In this document: positions 1-6,506 of the stretch, piece after piece
Layout of the letters: each line of letters starts with the position of its first letter
Numbering within the stretch: position 1 is the stretch's first letter
Assembly (NCBI GenBank): GCA_030600865.1
Contig: JAUVUS010000143.1
Location: forward strand, 1 to 6,722
DNA length: 6,722 nt
Direction: 5' to 3'
Origin: Bacteroidales bacterium
Lineage (GTDB): Bacteria; Bacteroidota; Bacteroidia; Bacteroidales; UBA12077
Position numbers and translations under genes: made by a program
The notes under the pieces: generated by a model
The model's input: only the letters and a program-made list of their open reading frames with translations
Told to the model about the DNA's origin: nothing
Databases searched by the model: none

Positions 1-501
1 AATGCAAAAGCCACTTTTTTTTGTATTGGTCAGCAAATTGAAAATAACAAAGAACTATTAAAATCAATTCACGAAAAAGATCACCTAATTGGAAATCACA
101 CATGGACGCATGCCCGTTGGTTCGATTTATTTTCAACTAAAAAAATGCAAAATGATATTGAAAAAACAACCGATCTGATATTTGAAATCACTAACAAAAA
201 AGTAAAGCTATTTCGTCCGCCTTATGGAGTTACCAATCCGGCTTTAAGAAGAGCTTTAAAAAATTTAAATTTTCATACAATTGGATGGAGCATTCGTTCT
301 TTTGATACTATTAACAGTCCTGAAAAAACATTAAAAAGAATAAAAAATAAATTATCACCGGGCGATATCATTCTACTGCATGATAACCGTGAGCATATTG
401 TTGAAATACTCAAATCGTTTTTAGAATATGTTAAAAATCAAGGCTATCAAGTTGTTCGTTTGGATAAATTACTAAATATTAAAGCATATAATCAGGAATG
501 A
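1..501 (+). CDS. Polysaccharide deacetylase family protein (NodB homology domain), 5' end cut off by the window
   Basis: The frame is open from base 1 to the TGA at 499-501 and gives the last 166 residues; the true start lies upstream, and the first internal ATG (145) is not the start because the domain already runs before it. Visible NodB-type motifs, in fragment numbering: ATFFCIG at 4-10, the metal-binding HTWTH (H33, H37), FRPPYG at 71-76, a W-x-x-R-S-x-D segment at 96-102, and ILLHD at 124-128 with the usual His. The Asp motif of the first strand is expected before the window. The family removes N- or O-acyl groups from sugars using a metal ion; the substrate here is unknown. It precedes a LolA-like gene by 37 bp and probably shares its operon. 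Such deacetylases occur in pigment-type clusters of Bacteroidota, so the substrate may be a glycolipid intermediate rather than cell-wall polymer; that is inference. Family assignment is firm, role is not. Confidence 0.9.
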   Translation, partial: NAKATFFCIGQQIENNKELLKSIHEKDHLIGNHTWTHARWFDLFSTKKMQNDIEKTTDLIFEITNKKVKLFRPPYGVTNPALRRALKNLNFHTIGWSIRSFDTINSPEKTLKRIKNKLSPGDIILLHDNREHIVEILKSFLEYVKNQGYQVVRLDKLLNIKAYNQE

Positions 502-538
502 AATTTGAAATTTGAAATACTAACTAATATTTATTTGA
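502..538 (+). repeat. Short intergenic spacer with a tandem 7-mer
   Basis: The 37-bp gap between the deacetylase stop and the LolA start is almost all A/T. It opens with the heptamer AAATTTG twice in tandem, starting on the last base of the stop codon (501-514), followed by a partial third copy (AAAT). I see no Shine-Dalgarno sequence and no convincing Bacteroidota promoter (TTG then TAnnTTTG): the nearest TTTG (534-537) is only one base from the start codon and lacks the TA. The gap is most simply an intra-operon spacer. Confidence 0.4.
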
Positions 539-1177
539 ATGAAAATGTTAACCACCATACTAAGCCTCCTTGTTTTTACAGGCATTTTATATGCACAGGA
601 AAGTGGTTTTAGTGAAATTATGAATATTGACAAAGTTAAAACTGAACTTAACAAATTATCAGATAATACTTCAACCATTCAGAGTAAATTTATACAGGAG
701 AAGCATCTTAGCTTTTTAACCGAAAATATAATTTCAAAAGGAGAATTTTACTTTAAAAGTCCGAATCAATTACGTTGGGAATATTCCGAACCATTTGAAT
801 ACATTATTGTGTTTAACGATAAAAATATTTTCATTAAAGATGAAGATAAAATAAGCACATTCGATACTGAATCGAATAAAATGTTTAGCGAAATAAGTAA
901 CATGATGATTGGCACTATTCAGGGAGATCTTTTTACTGATAGTGAGCGTTTTGATGTAAAATATTTCGAAAATACAAATCAATATTTGCTTGAGTTAGAT
1001 CCCAAATTACCTGAAATGAAAAGCATGCTTAAAACCATTAAAATCTATATTGATAAATCTGATATTTCCGTGGCTAAAATCAAAATGATCGAAAGTTCTG
1101 ATGATTATACAAGTATTGATTTCACTAATAGAACATTGAATCAGCCAATTGATAATGAAAAATTCAATATCAAATAA
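539..1177 (+). CDS. LolA-like outer-membrane lipoprotein/lipid carrier protein, periplasmic
   Basis: A 212-residue protein, the usual size for LolA-like carriers. Residues 1-19 form a type I signal peptide: Lys2, a hydrophobic stretch 4-17, and likely cleavage after LYA (19/20). There is no lipobox cysteine, so it should be a soluble periplasmic protein. The mature part shows the family pattern: an amphipathic N-terminal helix, FIQEKH near 52-57, a G-E-F-Y-F-K-S-P-N-Q-L-R-W-E-Y block near 68-82 followed by EPF, then alternating beta strands. LolA-fold proteins hold acyl chains in a half-open barrel and shuttle them across the periplasm. With an MMPL exporter and a lipoprotein in the same operon, the cargo is more likely a cluster-specific lipid than general lipoproteins, as proposed for LolA paralogues in aryl polyene clusters. 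ATG 539 is chosen; ATG 545 (two codons in) would also leave a working signal. The 3' end overlaps the next gene by 23 bp, which suggests translational coupling. Confidence 0.85.
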   Translation: MKMLTTILSLLVFTGILYAQESGFSEIMNIDKVKTELNKLSDNTSTIQSKFIQEKHLSFLTENIISKGEFYFKSPNQLRWEYSEPFEYIIVFNDKNIFIKDEDKISTFDTESNKMFSEISNMMIGTIQGDLFTDSERFDVKYFENTNQYLLELDPKLPEMKSMLKTIKIYIDKSDISVAKIKMIESSDDYTSIDFTNRTLNQPIDNEKFNIK

Positions 1178-1898
1178 AATATTATTAGGTAGCATTCCCC
1201 CTTGGAGAAGGGGGTTAGGGGGATCGAAAAAAGCTACTTATACAAATCCCCCTGGCCCCCTTTTACAAAAAGGGGGAAATTTTTTATTACTGATTTCCAT
1301 TCTAATTGTATCAAGTTGTTCAAATCCTTACAAGAATCTATCGAAAACAGAATGTTCGGCTGATAATATTAAGCAAATTCCCTATGCCCTGCCCTCTTCT
1401 GAAAAAACCTTAATCTATAAAGCGGATATTAGTTTTTATAAGAATGATATAAGCGGATTACTTATCATGAAAAAAATGGATGATAGTATATACCGTATTG
1501 CACTAACAACGCAATTTGGATTAAAAATATTTGATTTTGAATTAAATCACGGAACTCTGAATGTAAAATATTGCGCTGAATATCTTAACAAAAGAGTCAT
1601 CATTAATACATTTCAGAATGATTTTAATTTGCTTTTAATACAAAACCAGGTTAAAAATATTTTTATCATTGAAAATCCTGAGCGAAATCAAAAAATATGG
1701 CAATTAAAATCCGGAAAACTCAACTATAATTATATTCAAAATACTGACTCAGAAAAGATTGAAAACATTAGTTTTAAGAAACAAAATTCTGAAAAAATAT
1801 CAGTAGGTTTGTATAATTACAAGGGTAATATTCCTGGAAATATTACTTTGAAACATCACAATATTAAATTAAAAATGAATTTAAAATTGATACAATAA
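1155..1898 (+). CDS. Small outer-membrane-type lipoprotein, possibly LolB-like; signal peptide interrupted by an in-frame palindromic repeat
   Basis: I prefer ATG 1155 (247 aa); a TTG at 1149 in the same frame is the alternative. Both starts lie inside the end of the LolA gene. The N-terminus reads MKNSISNKILLGS, then 28 residues encoded by a GC-rich palindromic repeat (codons 14-41, rich in Pro, Gly, Arg and Lys), then the hydrophobic FLLLISILIVSSC with lipobox V-S-S-C (Cys55). Without the repeat the cysteine would be at position 27, a normal lipoprotein signal. No ATG, GTG or TTG occurs in frame between the repeat and the hydrophobic segment, so translation must cross the repeat. The mature part (about 190 aa) is beta-rich; a segment resembling G-L-L-I-M-K-K then Y-R-I-A-L-T-T-Q-F-G-L-K-I-F-D-F-E-L recalls LolB-like barrels. 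I do not recognise a named family. Its place after LolA suggests it is the outer-membrane acceptor for LolA cargo; this is inference. Whether the protein is still exported is open. Confidence 0.75.
   Translation: MKNSISNKILLGSIPPWRRGLGGSKKATYTNPPGPLLQKGGNFLLLISILIVSSCSNPYKNLSKTECSADNIKQIPYALPSSEKTLIYKADISFYKNDISGLLIMKKMDDSIYRIALTTQFGLKIFDFELNHGTLNVKYCAEYLNKRVIINTFQNDFNLLLIQNQVKNIFIIENPERNQKIWQLKSGKLNYNYIQNTDSEKIENISFKKQNSEKISVGLYNYKGNIPGNITLKHHNIKLKMNLKLIQ
1195..1278 (+). repeat. Palindromic MITE-like repeat with two nested hairpins, inserted in frame in the lipoprotein gene
   Basis: The 84-bp segment is about 50% G+C in a region of about one third. It has imperfect terminal inverted repeats of about 30-33 bp: left arm 1195-1224, right arm 1246-1278, around a 21-bp AT-richer centre. 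Each arm also folds on itself. Left: CCCCCTT (1197-1203) pairs with AAGGGGG (1208-1214) over a 4-nt loop. Right: CCCCCTTTT (1256-1264) pairs with AAAAGGGGG (1268-1276) over a 3-nt loop. In addition GGGGGAT (1218-1224) pairs with ATCCCCC (1246-1252). I see no clear target-site duplication. Repeats of this C5/G5 type recur in many bacterial genomes and are often mistranslated as peptides like PPGPLLQKGG. The length is a multiple of three and the frame has no stop, so the host ORF survives. No transposase is encoded, so any mobility would be in trans. Confidence 0.85.
1256..1285 (+). terminator. Terminator-like hairpin plus T tract inside the lipoprotein gene
   Basis: The right arm of the repeat forms a perfect 9-bp stem (CCCCCTTTT/AAAAGGGGG, loop 1265-1267). 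It is followed by AAA and six T (1280-1285), which looks like an intrinsic terminator on the + strand. It sits inside a coding region, where translating ribosomes would normally mask it, and the T run starts three bases after the stem, which weakens it. It could act as a conditional attenuator if translation of the lipoprotein start fails. This is a structural reading only. Confidence 0.3.
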
Positions 1899-1902
1899 TA
1901 CC

Positions 1903-2277
1903 ATGCTTTTAAAAGATTTCTATACCATAGTTGAATTAGACAGTAGCGATAAGGAAAACGTAAAAGCAATTATCGACTTAAATAAGGATCATGAAGTTTA
2001 TGAGGGTCACTTCCCAGGCAATCCTGTAGTTCCGGGAGTTTGTCTTACTCAGTTAATTAAGGAAGTAATGGAAAGCGTGGAAAATACGGAACTTCGCATG
2101 GTATACGCCGATAATATAAAATTTTTGGCTGTTGTTAATCCTGAAATAAATAATAGACTTCAGATCGATCTTAAAGTAAAATACGACACCGAACAAAACC
2201 TTATAAAAGTTAACAGTGTTACACACTTTAACGATCAGGTTTTTTACAAATTTAAAGGTAACTTTAAGGCAAAATAA
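1903..2277 (+). CDS. FabZ-like 3-hydroxyacyl-ACP dehydratase (single hotdog domain), pigment-cluster type
   Basis: A 124-residue single hotdog domain, somewhat shorter than housekeeping FabZ (about 140-150). The signature H-x-x-x-x-GHFPGNPVVPGV spans residues 30-46, with catalytic-type His36. In FabZ the second catalytic residue is a Glu 14 positions after the His; here that position is Gln50 (PGVCLTQLIKE), and Glu54 follows one helix turn later. The family dehydrates 3-hydroxyacyl-ACP to trans-2-enoyl-ACP. In aryl polyene and flexirubin systems such dehydratases work with a ketosynthase and a ketoreductase, with no enoyl reductase, so double bonds accumulate. It starts 4 bp after the lipoprotein stop and ends 11 bp before the glycosyltransferase ATG, so it is firmly in the operon. 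It is cytoplasmic; no signal or membrane segment is seen. The family is clear; activity with Gln50 is the uncertain point. Some hotdog relatives are thioesterases, but the GHFPGxPxxPGV motif favours dehydratase ancestry. Confidence 0.85.
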   Translation: MLLKDFYTIVELDSSDKENVKAIIDLNKDHEVYEGHFPGNPVVPGVCLTQLIKEVMESVENTELRMVYADNIKFLAVVNPEINNRLQIDLKVKYDTEQNLIKVNSVTHFNDQVFYKFKGNFKAK

Positions 2278-2288
2278 TATTGGGGAGA

Positions 2289-3503
2289 ATGACTGCGGAT
2301 AAATGCAAAGAATTGTTCAGGGAGAAAAAGTGTTGCATTATAATTCCAACATATAATAACCACAGTACCGTTGAACAGGTTATTAATGATGTATTGGAAT
2401 ATACTGATCAGCTTGTTGTGGTTAATGACGGATCAACTGATAGTACAGAAGAAATACTGAGAGAATTCAATCAAATTAATGTAATAACTTACCCTAAAAA
2501 TAAAGGGAAAGGATATGCTTTAAGAAAAGGTTTCCGTTTTGCATGGAATAAAGGATACGAATATGCTATTACAATTGATTCTGACGGTCAACACTTTGCC
2601 ACCGACTTGCCTGAATTTATTAAAGCCATAGATAAAAATCCCAATGCAATTATTATAGGAAACCGAAATATGGAGCAGGAAGGAATTCCTGGAAAAAGTA
2701 GTTTTGGAAACCGATTTTCAAACTTCTGGTTTAAATTCGAAACAGGTATAAAAATTTCTGACACTCAATCAGGTTATAGGCTATATCCCCTGAAATCATT
2801 GAGCAAAATGATATTCTTCACCCGAAAATATGAATTTGAAATAGAAATAATTGTTCGTGCAGCATGGAAAGGCATTGATGTTAGCAATATTCCTATTCAA
2901 ATTTATTATGCTCCGAAAGAAACCAGAGTTTCACATTTTCGTCCATTTAGGGATTTTTCAAGAGTTAGTGTTTTAAATACTGTTTTAGTAATTTATGCTT
3001 TGCTCATTGTAAAACCTTTTGAATTTATTCGTAAGTTAAATAAGAAAAATATACAGGAATTTTTCCGTACACAAATAACTCAAAACAAAGAACCAAATAT
3101 TAAGATTACTTTTGCAGTAATGATGGGCTTATTCATGGGGGTGGCTCCTGTTTGGGGCTACCAGATGCTTATTGCTTTTGCGTTGGCTCATATCTCAAAA
3201 CTGAATAAAGTTACTGTTTTGGTAACTTCAATTATTAGTATTCCGCCAATGATTCCGATTATAATATTTGCCAGTTTTAAAACCGGTGGATTATTTATTG
3301 AATCAAATAAACTTAACCTGAACTATCACTCAGGAATTAGCCTTGATTTAATCAAAGATAATTTGATTCAATACATTGTTGGAAGCCTTGTATTCGGAGT
3401 TATTTTGGCTGTTACATTCGGGATTTTAACATATATTTTACTTCTGATTTTCAAAAAAAAACCTGTATTACAGGAAGAGCTTGTCAAAACTTATCAAGAT
3501 TAA
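2289..3503 (+). CDS. Family 2 glycosyltransferase fused to a C-terminal DUF2062 membrane domain
   Basis: I choose ATG 2289 (404 aa); an in-frame TTG at 2280 would add three residues. The N-terminal domain (about 15-215) is a dolichyl-phosphate-mannose-synthase-like GT2: IIPTYNN at 18-24, VNDGSTD at 45-51 for nucleotide binding, the metal-binding DSDGQH with D97 and D99, and the TQSGYRLYP acceptor-side motif at 159-167. A segment near 230-245 is hydrophobic. The C-terminal part (about 252-389) matches DUF2062: G-L-F-M-G-V-A-P-V-W-G-Y within 280-291, then long hydrophobic stretches near 307-332 and 361-389, ending in a KKK cluster. The enzyme probably transfers a sugar from a nucleotide- or polyprenyl-linked donor to a lipid at the inner face of the inner membrane; donor and acceptor cannot be read from sequence. 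It lies between the dehydratase and the exporter, consistent with sugar decoration of the exported product. GGGGAGA just before ATG 2289 is too close to be a good ribosome site. Confidence 0.85.
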   Translation: MTADKCKELFREKKCCIIIPTYNNHSTVEQVINDVLEYTDQLVVVNDGSTDSTEEILREFNQINVITYPKNKGKGYALRKGFRFAWNKGYEYAITIDSDGQHFATDLPEFIKAIDKNPNAIIIGNRNMEQEGIPGKSSFGNRFSNFWFKFETGIKISDTQSGYRLYPLKSLSKMIFFTRKYEFEIEIIVRAAWKGIDVSNIPIQIYYAPKETRVSHFRPFRDFSRVSVLNTVLVIYALLIVKPFEFIRKLNKKNIQEFFRTQITQNKEPNIKITFAVMMGLFMGVAPVWGYQMLIAFALAHISKLNKVTVLVTSIISIPPMIPIIIFASFKTGGLFIESNKLNLNYHSGISLDLIKDNLIQYIVGSLVFGVILAVTFGILTYILLLIFKKKPVLQEELVKTYQD

Positions 3504-3515
3504 TCACAAATTAGT

Positions 3516-6506
3516 ATGTCAGGTATATTTAACGGTTTATACGAACTCTTTCGAAAATTTAAAATCACATTTATATTTTTGATCCTGATTATATTTGGTT
3601 TATCGGCATGGCTTGTAACAAAAATCAAATTTGAAGAAGATATTACAAGAATGCTTCCATCTGATGAAAATATTCAGAGAATAAGCATGGTTTCGCAAAA
3701 TATCAACTTTATGGATAAGTTGATTATAAACATTGCATTAAGCGATACCAACATTGCTCCTAATCCCCAAAAACTCATCGAGTTTGCAGATGATCTAAAT
3801 AACAAGCTAACAAAACATCAGCCTGATTTAATTAAAGATATTAACTATCAGGTATCAGAAAAAATCATGTACGATGTATATGATGTTTTCTTCGAAAATC
3901 TTCCTGTATTTCTCGAAGAAAAAGATTATAAAAAAATTGACAGTTTAATTCAGCAATCTTCCGTTGAAAATTCAGTTAAAAACAATTTTAAAACACTAAT
4001 ATCACCGGCAAGTATGGTTATGAAGCGATTTATAATGAAAGATCCGCTTCATTTCACTCCTATTATTCTTGAGAAATTAAACACTTTTCAGATTGGTGAT
4101 AATTATAATATTTACAATAACCGCATTTTTACAAAGGATAAAAGGAATCTGAATATATTTATAACATCAGCCTTTCCTTCAGGAGAAACTCAAAAAAACG
4201 GGAAATTAATACAGGCTCTTAATCGAACTATTGACAGCCTTGAAACTCAATTTAATAATGAAATAAATGCTCAATATTATGGTGCCGCTGCTGTAGCTGT
4301 CGGGAATGCTAATCGTATTAAAAAGGATATAAAACTTACGGTTACTATGGCATTAATTGTACTGTTGGTGTTTATGAGCTTATTTTTCCGAAAGAAGAGT
4401 ATTTTCCTTATTCTGTTTCTTCCAGCCATTTTTGGTGGTAGTTTATCCTTAGCAATTCTCTATCTGATTAAGGGCAGTATATCGGCTATTTCTCTGGCTA
4501 TTGGTTCTGTGCTATTGGGAATTACAGTTGATTATTCGTTGCATTTATTTACGCATTACCGAAGTGTTGGCGATGTAAAAAAGGTAATGAAAGATATTGC
4601 AACACCGGTATTTTTGAGCACTCTGACAACTGCATCTGCATTTCTGTGTTTATTATTTGTTAGTTCCAAGGCTCTTCAGGATTTAGGAATGTTTGCAGCC
4701 ATAAGTGTTGTCGTTGCCGCACTATTTTCATTAATAGTATTACCTCATTTTCTAAAGAAAAAAGATTACGAAAAAGTTGCCCAAAATCAACATAAATCTA
4801 TAGTAGAAAAAATTACATCATATCCATTCGATAAAAACAAATACCTGATATTTGGAATTGCAGCCTTCACCATTGTTTCTATGTTTTTCTCAGGAAAAAC
4901 TTCGTTCGACGGCGATATGGATAAAATGAGCTATCTGTCGGAAGAGTTAAAGGAAGCCGAAGATAATCTTAATAAAATTGCAAACGTTACGCTCAAATCA
5001 GTATACCTGATAAGTACCGGAAATAATTTACAAGAAGCTTTAATAAACAGCGAAAAGGCCATTCCTGATCTTGAAAAACTAAAACAGGAAGGTATTATAA
5101 ATCAATATACATCAGTTAGCAAAATTCTAATTTCTGATTCGCTTCAAAAAGAAAGAATCAAACGCTGGAATACTTTCTGGACTCCTGAAAAAATTAATCA
5201 ATTGAAACTGAATCTTCAGACGTCTGGCGAAAAATATAAATTCAAATCCGATGCTTTTTCATCTTTTTATAATCTTTTTGAGAAAGAATTTAACACTGTA
5301 AATTCAGAAGAATTAGGCGATTTAAGAAAACTATTTTTAGATGAATACATAACTGAGAACAAAGATATTACTACAGTTGTCAGCATTTTAAAGGCTGATG
5401 AATCGAACAAACCTCTCATTTATGAAACATTTGCTGATGAAAACGATTTGGTAGTATTCGATAAAAAGTATATGACCGATAACCTGGTTCGTGTATTAAA
5501 AAATGATTTTAATTTACTGGTTAAACTTTCTTTAATCATTGTTTTCTTAATCCTTCTGTTATCGTTTGGTAGAATTGAACTGGCGCTTCTAACATTTATC
5601 CCAATGGTAATTTCGTGGATTTGGACCTTAGGAATAATGGGAATATTTGGAATCAAGTTTACCATTTTCAACATCATAATTTCAACCTTTATTTTTGGAT
5701 TAGGAATTGATTATTCCATTTTTATTATGCGTGGAATGCTGCAAGAATACAAATATGGAGTTAAAAACCTTAATTCTTATAAAACATCTATTTTCTTATC
5801 GGCAGTAACAACTATAACCGGAATTGGGGTTCTGATTTTTGCGAAGCATCCTGCTTTAAAATCAATGGCCTTGCTTTCAATAATTGGAATTTTATCGGTA
5901 ATAATAATTTCCTATACTATTGAACCTGCATTATTCAAATTATTTATTTTAAATCGTAAGAAAAAGGGTAAAATAGCTTTCTCGTTTCAGGAACTTCTGA
6001 ACTCCATTATTGCCTGGAGTATATTTGTTGCAGGATCAATATATATATCTTTTGTAGGATTTATACTTAGTAAAGTATTTGGAATTAATAACAAAAGATT
6101 AAAACAATTTCTTAATTATTCAATGAGCTATTCTAGTAAGGCACTTTACTATGGAATGTTTAATATTCGTAAAAAGATAATAAATCCTAATAAAGAAAAG
6201 TTAAAAAAACCCTGCATTATTATTTGCAATCATCAATCACATCTTGATTTAATTTACAATATGTCCATTAGTCCCAAAATTATTATTCTAACAAATGATT
6301 GGGTTCAAAAGAGTAAAATTTATGGACGTATTGTTCAAATGGCAGATTTCTATCCTTTTTCGGAGGGTTACGAAACACTGGTTCCTAAGCTTAAGAAAAA
6401 GGTAAAAGAAGGATTCTCAATTTTAGTATATCCTGAAGGTACCCGATCAGTTAATTACAAAATGAAACGTTTTCATAAGGGAGCATTTTATAGCAGAAAA
6501 ACTTAA
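3516..6506 (+). CDS. MMPL/RND-type lipid exporter fused to a PlsC-type acyltransferase; frame ends early by a frameshift in the acyltransferase
   Basis: A 996-residue frame starting at ATG 3516, 12 bp after the glycosyltransferase stop. The first 815 or so residues are a duplicated MMPL transporter: TM1 about 16-35, a periplasmic loop 36-270, a five-helix bundle about 272-412, TM7 about 443-459, a second periplasmic loop 460-665, and a second bundle about 667-812. Asp-Tyr pairs fall in equivalent helices of both halves (D339/Y340 in GITVDY, D732/Y733 in GLGIDY), like the proton-relay pairs of MmpL3. A further hydrophobic stretch (827-852) leads to a lysophospholipid-acyltransferase-like domain from about 895: NHQSHLD (H906, D911) and YPEGTRS (972-978). 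The frame then stops after HKGAFYSRKT, just past the third motif, while the missing part is encoded in another frame downstream. In Bacteroidota related proteins continue into a class I SAM methyltransferase domain. It probably exports a polyene- or glyco-lipid and acylates it or its carrier. Fusion order and family are clear; substrate is inferred. Confidence 0.88.
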   Translation: MSGIFNGLYELFRKFKITFIFLILIIFGLSAWLVTKIKFEEDITRMLPSDENIQRISMVSQNINFMDKLIINIALSDTNIAPNPQKLIEFADDLNNKLTKHQPDLIKDINYQVSEKIMYDVYDVFFENLPVFLEEKDYKKIDSLIQQSSVENSVKNNFKTLISPASMVMKRFIMKDPLHFTPIILEKLNTFQIGDNYNIYNNRIFTKDKRNLNIFITSAFPSGETQKNGKLIQALNRTIDSLETQFNNEINAQYYGAAAVAVGNANRIKKDIKLTVTMALIVLLVFMSLFFRKKSIFLILFLPAIFGGSLSLAILYLIKGSISAISLAIGSVLLGITVDYSLHLFTHYRSVGDVKKVMKDIATPVFLSTLTTASAFLCLLFVSSKALQDLGMFAAISVVVAALFSLIVLPHFLKKKDYEKVAQNQHKSIVEKITSYPFDKNKYLIFGIAAFTIVSMFFSGKTSFDGDMDKMSYLSEELKEAEDNLNKIANVTLKSVYLISTGNNLQEALINSEKAIPDLEKLKQEGIINQYTSVSKILISDSLQKERIKRWNTFWTPEKINQLKLNLQTSGEKYKFKSDAFSSFYNLFEKEFNTVNSEELGDLRKLFLDEYITENKDITTVVSILKADESNKPLIYETFADENDLVVFDKKYMTDNLVRVLKNDFNLLVKLSLIIVFLILLLSFGRIELALLTFIPMVISWIWTLGIMGIFGIKFTIFNIIISTFIFGLGIDYSIFIMRGMLQEYKYGVKNLNSYKTSIFLSAVTTITGIGVLIFAKHPALKSMALLSIIGILSVIIISYTIEPALFKLFILNRKKKGKIAFSFQELLNSIIAWSIFVAGSIYISFVGFILSKVFGINNKRLKQFLNYSMSYSSKALYYGMFNIRKKIINPNKEKLKKPCIIICNHQSHLDLIYNMSISPKIIILTNDWVQKSKIYGRIVQMADFYPFSEGYETLVPKLKKKVKEGFSILVYPEGTRSVNYKMKRFHKGAFYSRKT

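Noticed and set aside
502..538. Bacteroidota-type promoter before the LolA-like gene
   Set aside because: TTTG at 534-537 almost touches the start codon, the TA of TAnnTTTG is missing, and no TTG is placed at the right spacing. The gap is short and A/T-rich by composition.
770..982. Open frame on the minus strand inside the LolA-like gene
   Set aside because: It lies wholly within a gene with clear family motifs on the other strand, has no recognisable domain, and is expected by chance in AT-rich sequence.
1007..1195. Open frame on the minus strand across the LolA/lipoprotein junction
   Set aside because: It covers the antisense of two real overlapping genes and has an unremarkable low-complexity translation with no start context.
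1195..1278. Riboswitch or CRISPR-like repeat reading of the GC-rich palindrome
   Set aside because: There is only one copy, no spacer array, and no match to a known riboswitch layout. The mirrored arms and their own hairpins fit a palindromic insertion element.
5420..5677. Open frame on the minus strand within the exporter gene
   Set aside because: It is antisense to the conserved second MMPL half and no family is recognisable.
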